From Planotetraspora kaengkrachanensis (GTDB taxonomy: Bacteria; Actinomycetota; Actinomycetes; Streptosporangiales; Streptosporangiaceae), in the NCBI RefSeq assembly GCF_016862895.1, contig NZ_BONV01000026.1:1-64000 (forward strand): a stretch of DNA of 64,000 nucleotides, read 5' to 3'. The translations under genes and the position numbers were made by a program. Under the pieces are notes generated by a model. That model was not told the DNA's origin, did not search any database, and worked only from the letters and a program-made list of their open reading frames with translations. Below are positions 47,196 to 55,651 of the stretch, in pieces. Within the stretch, counting starts at the first letter, position 1, and each line of letters opens with the position of its first letter.

Positions 47196-49819
47196 GCGCT
47201 TTCAGGGTCGCGCTCCGGATCTCCCGCAGGAACGCGTGGCGGGCCAAGCGGCGCAGCGCGCTCATTCTCACCATGATCGCAATCCCCGTCCTCGTCGCGA
47301 CGTGTCTCGTCACCATCCTGGACGCCTACGTGAGTTCGGACGGCCCCCTTGATCGGAGGCCTCTGGGCCGGGCCGACGTTCGCCTGTGGGGGTCGCCTGA
47401 ATGGACGCATGTCTCCCAGGACAGACGCGGCAACAGCGAACGGCAGGAGTCGGCTGGGGACGCGAGACCGTTCACGGAGGCAGAGATCACGGGGATGTTC
47501 GGGCCCGGAAGCCGTACGGTCCGGATCGACGAGGGACCCCTTCGCTACCTGACTCCCCAGGGCTACACCTCCGAATACGTCGGTCAGGCAGACCTGCGGG
47601 ATCCGCTCTTCCAGGGCACCTACCGCCTGGTGGACGGGCGGTTGCCCGACGCGCCGGGCCAGGTGGTCATATCCAGGGACGCCCTGCGCAGGGGAGTGAA
47701 GATCGGACAGACGCTGTTCGCCGGTCCGGGGCGCGCGCCGTTACGCGTTGTGGGAGCCGGTTTGTTATGGCCGACGTCGGGACCGCAGGCGAGCTTCATC
47801 GCGTTCCCCGGGACCCTGCCCGCCGGTCTCCTCCGGGGGCCGGAGACGACGGTGTCCTGGCTGGTGGACACGCAGAAGCCGGTGTCCTGGGCGGACGTCC
47901 GGAGTCTCAATCTGCGAGGGGCGATGGCCGTCAGCCGGGCGGTGCCCGATGAGTCGGCACCCGGTGACCAGTCCCATGTCGATGGTGAAACCGTCCTCTA
48001 CGCAGTTCCCTGGATCGCGATGATGTTGCTGGAGGTGATCCTTCTTGCCGGAGCCGCGTTCGCGGTGGGCCAGCGGCGGCGGACCGGGGAGTTCGCCCTT
48101 CTCGGAGTCCAAGGGGGCTCGCCGCGGCAGCTCAGGACGGTCGCCCTCGCTGACGGGCTGCTCTTCGGCGTCAGCGCCTCGGTGATCGGAGCGGCTGCGG
48201 GCATCGTCGTGGCGGCAGTGGGTCTGCCTCGATTCGAGGACTTCTACGGGAAACTGGCAGGGACTTTCACGGTGCCCTGGGCGATCGTGGCGGTCATCGT
48301 CGCGATGGGCACCGCAGCCGGACTGCTGGCCTCCCTCGCCCCGGCCCAGCGCGCGAGCCGTACGAACCCTGTCGCGGTGCTCACCGGTAGGCGCGTACCT
48401 GGCAGGGACCGGGCGGGCCGGCCGGTGCTGGGGCTCGTGCTCATCGTCATGGGGCTCACCGCCACGGTCTTCGCCGCCAGTCATGGCGTCTCCCGGGTGG
48501 TCGCCGCGGCCCTGCTCACCCAACTCGGGCTGATCGCGGCGCTGCCGTGGCTGATCACCAGGGTGAGCCGCCTCGCGGGGATGCTCCCTTTCACGCTCAG
48601 GTTCGCCGTACGGGATGCGGCGCGCAATCGCGGCCGTACGGTTCCCGCCGTCGCGGCGGTGATGATCGCCGTCACTTTGTTGACCGGGTGGGGCGTGGCA
48701 TGGAGGAGCGTTCTGTCCGATGTACCTGACCGGCCCCTCGGCTATTCTCTGGGACCCGCGGGGGGGTGGTGGGTCCGGGGCGACGAACTGGGCACCGAGC
48801 TGTGGGGCCGCGTCAGGGCCTCAGTCCGTGCGGCACTCCCCGCCGGGGTGCCGATCACCGAGGTGAAGTCCGTGGTGAGTGGATCAGACGAACAGGTCTT
48901 CGCGAATATCCTGATGCCGGAGACGTCGTCCGGTGAAGGGCGGATCTCCACCGGCGCCGCGGAGCCCGTCTCCCCGGAAGAACTACTCATCGGCGACGAG
49001 CGACTGCTCCACTACGTGCTCGGCCGGGATGACCCCGCCGCGGTGTCGGCCCTGCGCGAGGGGAAGGCCGTCGTCCTGGATCCAGCGGCCGTCCGTGACG
49101 GAAAGGTCGAGATCGATCTGCTGAAAGCCGGTGAGAGCAGCTCGGATAAGGGGCCTGCTCTGATCCTTCCCGCCATCGGAGTGCGGGCGAGCACGCGGAC
49201 CTATGCGGACGTCGTCGTCGCGCCAGAGACGGTCACGAAGCACGGCTACACGACGGCCACCTCGTACCTTGTGGTCGATCCGGCCGACTTCCGGATGACA
49301 CCGGATATGGCACGGCGGCTGATGACGGATCTGAGAGCCCTCACTCCGCAGGTGACGGGCCAGCTCGAGGCGCCGCAGACTCCGGACGACACCCCGATCC
49401 TCGCTCTGCTGGGGCCGGCCGCGGCGGTACTGGTCCTGGGCATGAGCTTCGTCGCCACCGCACTCGCGGCGGCGGAGGCCCGGCCGGATCTGGCGGTGAT
49501 GTCCGCGGTCGGAGCCGCGCCCCGCACGAGACGGGCGGTGAAGGCCGGGCAGGCCCTCGTCGTCGCGCTGGTCGGCACGATCGTCGGAGTCGTCGCCGGC
49601 CTCGTGCCGGGTGTCGCCGTCAGATGGGCGCTGGCCAACCCGCCGGGGAGTGCGTCCACCGTCGGCGGCATCCGTGCCATGTATCACGCGTTGCCGATGA
49701 TCGTCGTCCCGTGGAGCCTGATCGCGCTGCTGGTGGTGGGGCTTCCGCTGCTGGCCGCGCTCGTCTGCGCCGTGTTCACCAGGTCGACACTCCCGGCGCC
49801 CCGGCGCAGACCGGCGTGA
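47192..49819 (+). CDS. FtsX-type ABC transporter permease
   Basis: An 875-residue permease starting MSAFRVALRISRRNAWRAKRR, followed by a first membrane helix and a large extracytoplasmic domain (about 55-280). A group of helices with the FtsX pattern (about 290-420), a middle helix region, a second extracytoplasmic domain and a second FtsX helix group at the C-terminus follow. This long form with two FtsX units is common in actinomycetes. ATG 47192 overlaps the ATPase stop. It ends 16 bases from the convergent GPH transporter. Confidence 0.9.
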   Translation: MSAFRVALRISRRNAWRAKRRSALILTMIAIPVLVATCLVTILDAYVSSDGPLDRRPLGRADVRLWGSPEWTHVSQDRRGNSERQESAGDARPFTEAEITGMFGPGSRTVRIDEGPLRYLTPQGYTSEYVGQADLRDPLFQGTYRLVDGRLPDAPGQVVISRDALRRGVKIGQTLFAGPGRAPLRVVGAGLLWPTSGPQASFIAFPGTLPAGLLRGPETTVSWLVDTQKPVSWADVRSLNLRGAMAVSRAVPDESAPGDQSHVDGETVLYAVPWIAMMLLEVILLAGAAFAVGQRRRTGEFALLGVQGGSPRQLRTVALADGLLFGVSASVIGAAAGIVVAAVGLPRFEDFYGKLAGTFTVPWAIVAVIVAMGTAAGLLASLAPAQRASRTNPVAVLTGRRVPGRDRAGRPVLGLVLIVMGLTATVFAASHGVSRVVAAALLTQLGLIAALPWLITRVSRLAGMLPFTLRFAVRDAARNRGRTVPAVAAVMIAVTLLTGWGVAWRSVLSDVPDRPLGYSLGPAGGWWVRGDELGTELWGRVRASVRAALPAGVPITEVKSVVSGSDEQVFANILMPETSSGEGRISTGAAEPVSPEELLIGDERLLHYVLGRDDPAAVSALREGKAVVLDPAAVRDGKVEIDLLKAGESSSDKGPALILPAIGVRASTRTYADVVVAPETVTKHGYTTATSYLVVDPADFRMTPDMARRLMTDLRALTPQVTGQLEAPQTPDDTPILALLGPAAAVLVLGMSFVATALAAAEARPDLAVMSAVGAAPRTRRAVKAGQALVVALVGTIVGVVAGLVPGVAVRWALANPPGSASTVGGIRAMYHALPMIVVPWSLIALLVVGLPLLAALVCAVFTRSTLPAPRRRPA

Positions 49820-49835
49820 CGCCGGGACGGCGGTG

Positions 49836-51230
49836 TCAGGCCTCCGGCGCCGCCGTCTCCGGTGTCCCCTTCGGCTCCGGGGCCGGTTCCGAGGCGGTGA
49901 TCGTGGCCAGGCGCTCGGCAGAGAGGTCGTACTTGAGGGTCATCCAGACGCCCAGGATGGTGATCACGGCGGGGATGGCGGTGAGGCCGACGATGACGGC
50001 GGTGTGTGCGCTCTCCGGCTGGGTCACCGGGTTCTCCGGGTCGGAGGAGATGAAGCCGCCCAGCGCCAGGACCGCGCCGTAGATCGTCGCGCCGAAGGCG
50101 GCGACCGCGTTCTCGGCGGCCGTCCACAGGCCGGTGAAGACGCCGCCCCTGCGTTCGCCGCTGACGGCGCCGTCGTAGGCGATCACGTCGGCCAGCATGG
50201 AGAACTGGAGGAGTTGCAGGCCCGCGTAACCGACGCCGACCACCACCACCGCGAGGTGGGCGTACAGCGAGCCCAGGGTGGGAGCGCCGACTGCCAGGAG
50301 GTCGCCGAGCGCGAACAGCGAGCCGGCGAGGACCATCGCGCCGCGCTTGTCCATCCTGCGGGCCAGCCACACCCACAGGGGCATGGTCACCAGCATGGGC
50401 CCGACGAGAGCGGCGAAGAGCGTGGTCTTCGCGTCAGGGTCGCCCAGCGTGTACGCGGCGAAGTAGGGCGCGCCCGCCAGCATCACGCCGGCGGCGAGGG
50501 TCTGGGCGGAGCTGAGCCCGAGCAGCCAGAGGAAGGGCTTCGAGGTCCGGGCCGCCCGCAACTGGGCCCGCAACGACCCCGCGGACTGCTGCTGACCGGT
50601 GAAGGGCGCCCGCGCCGTGCCGTAGAACGAGCCGATCATCGCGGCGAGGAGGATGACGGCGAAGACGATGCCCATCGTGCGGTAGCCGTCCACGGTGTGA
50701 CCGGCGATGAGCGGCGCGACGATCCCGCTGAGCCCGATCGAGACCGCGATGAAGATCATGCGCCACTGCAGCAGCGACGTCCGCTCGTGGTAGTCGGTGG
50801 TCATCTCCGCCGGCATGGCCTTGTACGGCACCTCGTACAGCGCGAACCCCGTCGCGGCGATCAGGAACATCACGCCGACGAAGATCCCGGCCGGGACGCC
50901 CTTGAGCGGCGGGCCGATGAACATCAGGGCGAAGAAGAGCGGGAGCACGGCCGCTCCGGCGAGCAGCCACGGCCGCCGCGGGCCCCACCGTGACGTCGTG
51001 CGGTCCGACCACTGCCCGACGAGCGGGTTGGCGATCAGGTCCCAGGCCTTGGGCAGGAAGACCACGATGCCGGCGAGCAGCGCGGGCACCGCGAGCACGT
51101 TGGTCATGTAGTAGAGCAGGAGCAGCCCGGGGATGGTCGTGAAGTTCGCCGAGCAGAACGAGCCGACGGCGTACCCGAGGCGCACGCCGGTCGACACGTT
51201 CGAGGGGGGTCTGGCCGCCGCGGATACCAT
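49836..51230 (-). CDS. GPH/MFS-family sugar:cation symporter
   Basis: A 464-residue transporter of the glycoside-pentoside-hexuronide (MelB-like) family with about twelve helices. Family features: YYMTNVLAVPALLAGIVVFLPKAWDLIANPLVGQWSDRT (the conserved Asp and the first cytoplasmic motif) and GFALYEVPYKAMPAEMTTDYHERTSL. It likely moves a sugar or glycoside with a cation. ATG 51230 is preferred over a start seven codons earlier. No sugar-utilisation gene adjoins it. Confidence 0.85.
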   Translation of the reverse strand: MVSAAARPPSNVSTGVRLGYAVGSFCSANFTTIPGLLLLYYMTNVLAVPALLAGIVVFLPKAWDLIANPLVGQWSDRTTSRWGPRRPWLLAGAAVLPLFFALMFIGPPLKGVPAGIFVGVMFLIAATGFALYEVPYKAMPAEMTTDYHERTSLLQWRMIFIAVSIGLSGIVAPLIAGHTVDGYRTMGIVFAVILLAAMIGSFYGTARAPFTGQQQSAGSLRAQLRAARTSKPFLWLLGLSSAQTLAAGVMLAGAPYFAAYTLGDPDAKTTLFAALVGPMLVTMPLWVWLARRMDKRGAMVLAGSLFALGDLLAVGAPTLGSLYAHLAVVVVGVGYAGLQLLQFSMLADVIAYDGAVSGERRGGVFTGLWTAAENAVAAFGATIYGAVLALGGFISSDPENPVTQPESAHTAVIVGLTAIPAVITILGVWMTLKYDLSAERLATITASEPAPEPKGTPETAAPEA

Positions 51231-51302
51231 GCCGCAATTCAAGCCGAGCAAGCGCCCGACCGGAAGAGTTTCTAGATCGCAATCCGGGTACGGGAGCGGT
51301 GC

Positions 51303-52166
51303 TCAGTCCGTGACGTCGGCGCAGACGACGTGTGCTCCGAGCTCGATCATCCGGCGCTCGGTGTGGGAGTCCGCCACGCGGGCCATGAGCGCGGGCGCCT
51401 CGCTGGCCGCGAGTTGCGGCAGCTGCGCCCGGACCCGGCGGTGCAGGCTCTTGACGATGTCGTCCGCGGACGGTGTGTGCACCTTGACGTGCAGCATGAT
51501 CCCCGACGAGCCGGCCGCGGTCCGCGCCTCGGAGATCCACACGTGGTGGACCAGCGGGAAATCGCGGAGCATCTCGCCGATCGCCACCCGGAGGGCGGGC
51601 AGGATCGGATGGTTCGTCCGGCGATAGCTGGGATCGACCACCGGCGCGGCGGTCGGCGCGTGCTGCCGCGGCGCGGGCACCCACGACGACGACACGGGGG
51701 CGGACGCCGGGACGGGTGCGCTTCGCGGCATGTGCGCGCTGGTGATGGCCGCCATGGCCCCCGTGGCGTACGCCGCGGGGACAGGGGTGGTCTGCCTGTT
51801 CAGCGCGGGTGTGGGGCCGGTGCGGGTCGTCCGGAGATATCGCTGGAGGTCCTCGATCGGCACGGCGGCCGCCGCGGGGCCGGCGGCGTCGATGACGACC
51901 TCCCGGACTCCGGTGACGCGCTGGATGTCGAGGATGGTGTCCGCGTCGCAGACCGACAGGGAGTGGCTCCCGTTGTGCCGCGCGTAGGTCGCGGGTCCGG
52001 TGTAGCCGAGCAGAACGCGCTCGCCGTTCTGGGTAGTGCCGAGCACCACGGAGCGGTCGGGCCGGACGGCCACCAGGATGCCCCACTCCGCCAAAGCGGC
52101 AAGCAACTCCTGGGGTCCGCCGTGCTGCGCGAGCACTTCGCCGAGGGAGGGGTTCCCGATGCTCAT
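51303..52166 (-). CDS. SseB-like protein of unknown function
   Basis: A 287-residue cytoplasmic protein. The N-terminal 110 residues (ELLAALAEWGILVAV ... VLLGYTGPATYARH) resemble the SseB domain. A Pro/Ala-rich linker (about 120-185) leads to a C-terminal domain (ALRVAIGEMLRDFPLVHHVWISEA, IMLHVKVHTPS) like SseB_C. Role unknown. The ATG is preceded at seven bases by TATCGT on the minus strand, so the mRNA may be leaderless. Confidence 0.65.
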   Translation of the reverse strand: MSIGNPSLGEVLAQHGGPQELLAALAEWGILVAVRPDRSVVLGTTQNGERVLLGYTGPATYARHNGSHSLSVCDADTILDIQRVTGVREVVIDAAGPAAAAVPIEDLQRYLRTTRTGPTPALNRQTTPVPAAYATGAMAAITSAHMPRSAPVPASAPVSSSWVPAPRQHAPTAAPVVDPSYRRTNHPILPALRVAIGEMLRDFPLVHHVWISEARTAAGSSGIMLHVKVHTPSADDIVKSLHRRVRAQLPQLAASEAPALMARVADSHTERRMIELGAHVVCADVTD

Positions 52167-52480
52167 ATGCTGAACGATAGGTAGAGAACCATGGCTTAAG
52201 CAGGCTAATCGTCAAGATTGGGTGCTTTCAATACCAAGACGACCGCTGTACGGATAGGACCGGTCCAAGTTGGGTAAACAAGCCCACTAGTGCCCACATC
52301 GGCACAGGCCTCACCGTTCTCTGTAGTCACAGGAGACCCCCGGCCCCGGCGCGCCGAACCCCTGCCTTCGTGGAATCCACACGGGTTCCGTCTCGGATGG
52401 CGGATCGCTCGTGAGAGCTTTCACAAGCTCCGGCTAGACTCGCGCGTGTCCGAGCCGTCGCACTTCCGAAGGACTGACCA
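52167..52480. other. Divergent promoter region between the SseB-like gene and serA
   Basis: No gene is seen in these 314 bases. For serA, a -10 TAGACT is at 52435-52440, with a weak -35 (TGAGAG, 52412-52417) and an imperfect palindrome GTGAGAGCTTTCAC between them. For the SseB-like gene, TATCGT (52179-52174) serves as -10, and a TTGACG at 52215-52210 suggests a second promoter. Confidence 0.5.
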
Positions 52481-54070
52481 GTGACTAGGCCCGTCGTACT
52501 TGTCGCAGAAGAGCTCTCCGATGCTGGTCTCGCCGTCCTCGGCGCGGACTTCGAGGTCCGACATGCCGACGGCGCGGACCGGGCGCAGCTGCTGCCCGCG
52601 CTCGCCGACGTGGACGCCGTGATCGTCCGCAGTGCCACCCAGATCGACGCGGAGGCCGTGGCCGCGGCGCCGAAGCTGCGGGTCGTCGCCCGTGCGGGCG
52701 TCGGACTCGACAACGTCGACGTCGAGGCGGCGACCAAGGCCGGTGTCATGGTCGTCAACGCGCCGACCTCCAACATCACCAGCGCCGCCGAGCACACCGT
52801 CGCCCTGATCCTCGCCAGCGCCCGCAACGTCGCCCAGGGCCACGCCGCGCTCAAGGACGGCGAGTGGAAGCGCTCCAAGTACACCGGAGTCGAGCTCGAC
52901 GGCAAGGTCGTCGGCATCCTCGGCCTCGGGAAGATCGGCCAGCTGGTCGCGCAGCGCCTGCAGCCGTTCGGCGTCGAGCTCATCGCCTACGACCCCTACC
53001 TGCAGCCGGCCCGGGCCGCGCAGATGGGCGTGCAGCTCGTCTCCCTCGAGGAGATCCTCGAGAAGTCCGACTTCATCACCGTGCACCTGCCGAAGTCGAA
53101 GGAGACCGTCGGTCTCATCGGCGACCGCGAGCTGCACCAGGTCAAGCCGTCCGTGCGCCTGATCAACGTCGCCCGCGGCGGCATCATCGACGAGAACGCC
53201 CTCTACTCCGCCATCAAGGAGGGCCGCGTCGCCGGCGCCGGCATCGACGTGTTCGCCAAGGAGCCCTGCACCGACAGCCCGCTGTTCGAGCTCGACCGGG
53301 TCGTGGTGACGCCCCACCTCGGCGCCTCCACCCACGAGGCCCAGGAGAAGGCCGGCACCCAGGTCGCCCGCAGCGTGAAGCTCGCGCTCGCCGGCGAGTT
53401 CGTGCCGGACGCCGTCAACGTCCAGGGCGGCGCCGTCGCCGAGGACGTCAAGCCGGGCCTGCCGCTCACCGAGAAGCTCGGGCGCATCTTCACCGCTCTC
53501 GCGGGCGAGGTGGCGACCCGCCTCGACGTCGACGTCCGCGGGGAGATCGCCGCCCAGGACGTGCGCGTGCTCGAACTCGCCGCCCTCAAGGGCGTCTTCA
53601 CCGACGTGGTCACCGACGCGGTGACCTACGTCAACGCCCCGCTCCTCGCCAAGGACCGCGGTGTGGTGGTCGAGCTGGTGACCAGCTCGGACAGCCCCGA
53701 CTGGCGCAACGTGATCACCGTCAAGGGTGTACTCGCCGACGGCCGCACGGTGTCGGTCTCCGGCACGCTGTCCGGTCCCCGGCAGATCACCAAGATCGTC
53801 GAGGTCAACGGCTTCGCGATGGAGATCGAGCCCACCGACCACCTGGCGTTCTTCACCTACACCGACCGTCCCGGCATCGTGGGCATCGTGGGCCACCTGC
53901 TCGGCGAGCACAGCGTCAACATCGCCTCCATGCAGGTCTCCCGGAACGTGAAGGGCGGCAAGGCCCTCATCGCGCTCACCGTCGACTCGGCCATCCCGGC
54001 CGAGGTCGTCGAGCAGATCGGCGCCGAGATCGGCGCCGACAGCGGCCGTACGGTCGACCTCGAGGACTGA
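52481..54070 (+). CDS. serA: D-3-phosphoglycerate dehydrogenase
   Basis: A 529-residue long-form (type I, mycobacterial-like) enzyme. Substrate and NAD domains come first, with GLGKIGQLVAQRL as NAD motif, catalytic Arg in NVARGGIIDE, Glu near KEPCTDSP and His in TPHLGAST. Then comes the intervening domain (about 320-450) found only in the long form, and a C-terminal ACT domain (FTYTDRPGIVGIVGHLLGEHSVNIASMQVSR) that binds serine for feedback control. First step of serine synthesis. AAGGA lies eight bases before GTG 52481. A strong terminator follows. Confidence 0.97.
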   Translation: MTRPVVLVAEELSDAGLAVLGADFEVRHADGADRAQLLPALADVDAVIVRSATQIDAEAVAAAPKLRVVARAGVGLDNVDVEAATKAGVMVVNAPTSNITSAAEHTVALILASARNVAQGHAALKDGEWKRSKYTGVELDGKVVGILGLGKIGQLVAQRLQPFGVELIAYDPYLQPARAAQMGVQLVSLEEILEKSDFITVHLPKSKETVGLIGDRELHQVKPSVRLINVARGGIIDENALYSAIKEGRVAGAGIDVFAKEPCTDSPLFELDRVVVTPHLGASTHEAQEKAGTQVARSVKLALAGEFVPDAVNVQGGAVAEDVKPGLPLTEKLGRIFTALAGEVATRLDVDVRGEIAAQDVRVLELAALKGVFTDVVTDAVTYVNAPLLAKDRGVVVELVTSSDSPDWRNVITVKGVLADGRTVSVSGTLSGPRQITKIVEVNGFAMEIEPTDHLAFFTYTDRPGIVGIVGHLLGEHSVNIASMQVSRNVKGGKALIALTVDSAIPAEVVEQIGAEIGADSGRTVDLED

Positions 54071-54108
54071 GCACCGACCGGCGGCCCCGCGGCCGCCGCC
54101 GAACACCC

Positions 54109-54143
54109 GAACAGGGAGCCGATCGCCGATCGGCTCCCTGTTC
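54109..54143 (+). terminator. Terminator after serA
   Basis: GAACAGGGAGCCGATC pairs with GATCGGCTCCCTGTTC over 16 bp with a 3-base loop (GCC), followed by CGTTTTCC. Confidence 0.85.
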
Positions 54144-54246
54144 CGTTTTCCGGGTCCCTCACGTGACCGGCCTCATGTAACAGGTGGGATCCAGGAGGCA
54201 AAAGAGACGAACGTGCCTGGTCAGGCCGGTGATGCAGGTGAGACTT

Positions 54247-54287
54247 CATCTCAGTAAGTGAGATGCTAGGTCGTCCTACAAGATACT
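54247..54287 (+). promoter_or_regulatory. Promoter with palindromic operator upstream of a small-gene unit
   Basis: CATCTCA (54247-54253) and TGAGATG (54259-54265) form a perfect inverted repeat around GTAAG. The right arm overlaps a -35-like position, 17 bases before a -10 GATACT (54282-54287). A repressor bound at the repeat would cover the -35. The regulator is not identified. Confidence 0.6.
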
Positions 54288-54305
54288 GGGGTAACCTGAC
54301 TGGTG

Positions 54306-54353
54306 ATGACGCGCCAGGTGTTCGTACTCCTTACCTGCCGCGGCGGGGCCTGA
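54306..54353 (+). CDS. Putative leader peptide upstream of the 36-residue protein
   Basis: ATG 54306 opens a 15-codon frame encoding MTRQVFVLLTCRGGA, 19 bases after the -10. It is rich in Val and Leu (V-F-V-L-L) and ends at the start of overlapping stem-loops, the arrangement of an amino-acid-sensing leader. Which amino acid is sensed is open; Leu/Val or Cys would fit. Confidence 0.5.
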   Translation: MTRQVFVLLTCRGGA

Positions 54354-54399
54354 TCATGGCAGGCCGGCGACCCGCCGCGGTGTGCGGCGCGTGCCGGCC
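54338..54399 (+). promoter_or_regulatory. Mutually exclusive stem-loops after the leader peptide
   Basis: CCGCGGCGGG (54338-54347) pairs perfectly with CCCGCCGCGG (54371-54380). GGCCGGC (54362-54368) pairs with GCCGGCC (54393-54399). The second helix interleaves with the first, so both cannot form together. The first arm lies within the leader-peptide codons, so a translating ribosome would choose between them. No T-run follows, so control might be of translation or of a factor-dependent terminator. Confidence 0.5.
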
Positions 54400-54514
54400 A
54401 GTGGCTTCTCGGTTCCAGGGCGTGTGATCCGCGCCGGAGCTCGAAAGTCATGAGCCCCGGGTTCGCGACCGGAATCCGCCTCCCAGCATTCCTTTCCTGG
54501 AGATGAGATCCGCC

Positions 54515-54625
54515 ATGTACGAGATGTATCCCTGGAATCGGCCAGAAGACGCGGAAGACGAGGCCGCCTCCGCGCTGCAGACCGCCCTCGACCGGCGTGA
54601 CAACGGCGGCTCGCCGCAGCGCTGA
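54515..54625 (+). CDS. 36-residue acidic protein
   Basis: Encodes 36 residues, beginning MYEMYPWNRPEDAEDEAASA and ending RRDNGGSPQR. The composition is clearly protein-like: an aromatic head, an acidic and Ala-rich helix, and a polar tail. A start four codons earlier (ATG 54503) is possible; GGAG (54499-54502) lies twelve bases before ATG 54515 and touches ATG 54503. I believe similar small proteins exist in related actinomycetes but cannot confirm it here. Its own promoter, operator and leader lie upstream. Function unknown. Confidence 0.65.
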   Translation: MYEMYPWNRPEDAEDEAASALQTALDRRDNGGSPQR

Positions 54626-54652
54626 CCTTCACCGGTCCCCGGGGGCACGCCC

Positions 54653-55651
54653 TCACATGATCGGCCGGGTGGCCGGCGTGTCCCCGTCCAACGCCATCGC
54701 GATCGCCCCGTAGAGGGGCGCGTCGTCCACGAAACGCGCCGGCACGACCTCCGGCGGGTACGGCACGGCCTGCCGTACGGCCTCGCGCAGGCGGGGCATG
54801 ATCGACGAGGCCGCGCCCATCATGCCGCCTCCGACCACGACGCGGGACGGGTCGAGCGTGACGCAGAGGTTGGCCACGGCGAGCCCCAGCGCGTCGAGGG
54901 CGTCCTCGAGCAGGGTCCGCACGCGCGGCTCGTCGCCGCGCTCGAACAACTGGGCCGCGGTCACCGGACTGCCGAGCAGTTCGGTGCCGCGTTCGGCCAG
55001 CGCGATCCCGGAGACGTACTCCTCCAGATGCGCCCGCGCGGCGTCGGGCTCCGCTCCGTCCTGCACGCGCGCCGCGACCGCGGCGTGTCGGGGGACGCGC
55101 AGGTCGTCCGCGTGACGGGCGAGGTAGGCGATCTCGCCCGCCGCGCCGTGCGAGCCCCGGGCCACCCGGCCGTCGACGACGAGCCCGGCCGCGAGCCCGG
55201 TGCCGAGGTTGAGGTAGATCCCGTCACGCACCCCCGCGAGGTTGCCCCACCTCAGTTCGGCGGTGGTCGCGGCCTTCACGTCGTTGGCGACGTACACCGG
55301 CGTCCCGCCGAACTCCTCCCGCAGCAGCCCGGGCAGTGGCAGCCCCTCCCACCCCGGCACGTTGGGCGCGAGCCGTACGACGTCGTCGCGGACGATGCCG
55401 AATGTGGACACGCCGACCGCGACCAGTTCTCCGGCCCGCGAGGCGAGCAGCGCACGGCAGGCCTCCACGGTGCGGCGCACCACCTCGGCCGCCCCTTCGA
55501 AGCCGCGGGTCTCCAGGCGCGTCACCTCCAGGACCGGTAGCGTCGCCCCGGGCGCTCCCGTGGCACCCGCCGGTGCCACGGTGAGCGCCACCTTGGTGCC
55601 CCCGAAATCGATGCCCAGCACGTGGGGGAGCGGCCTCGCGGTTCCGCTCAC
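54653..55651 (-). CDS. ROK-family sugar kinase
   Basis: A 332-residue ROK protein without a DNA-binding domain. The phosphate motif LGIDFGGTKVALTV is at the start; YVANDVKAATTAELRWGN and IYLNLGTGLAAGLVVDG follow, with the catalytic Asp in NDV. The usual zinc-site cysteines of ROK kinases (CxCGxxGC) are missing: after GSHGAAGEIAYLARHAD the loop holds no cysteine. It probably phosphorylates the sugar brought in by the adjacent ABC transporter. Its GTG overlaps the permease stop (GTGA), so it is the last gene of the operon. Confidence 0.88.
   Translation of the reverse strand: MSGTARPLPHVLGIDFGGTKVALTVAPAGATGAPGATLPVLEVTRLETRGFEGAAEVVRRTVEACRALLASRAGELVAVGVSTFGIVRDDVVRLAPNVPGWEGLPLPGLLREEFGGTPVYVANDVKAATTAELRWGNLAGVRDGIYLNLGTGLAAGLVVDGRVARGSHGAAGEIAYLARHADDLRVPRHAAVAARVQDGAEPDAARAHLEEYVSGIALAERGTELLGSPVTAAQLFERGDEPRVRTLLEDALDALGLAVANLCVTLDPSRVVVGGGMMGAASSIMPRLREAVRQAVPYPPEVVPARFVDDAPLYGAIAMALDGDTPATRPIM

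Noticed and set aside
54348-54360. TGATCATGGCAGG after the leader peptide as a repeat core
   Set aside because: It is a single partial match without a spaced partner.
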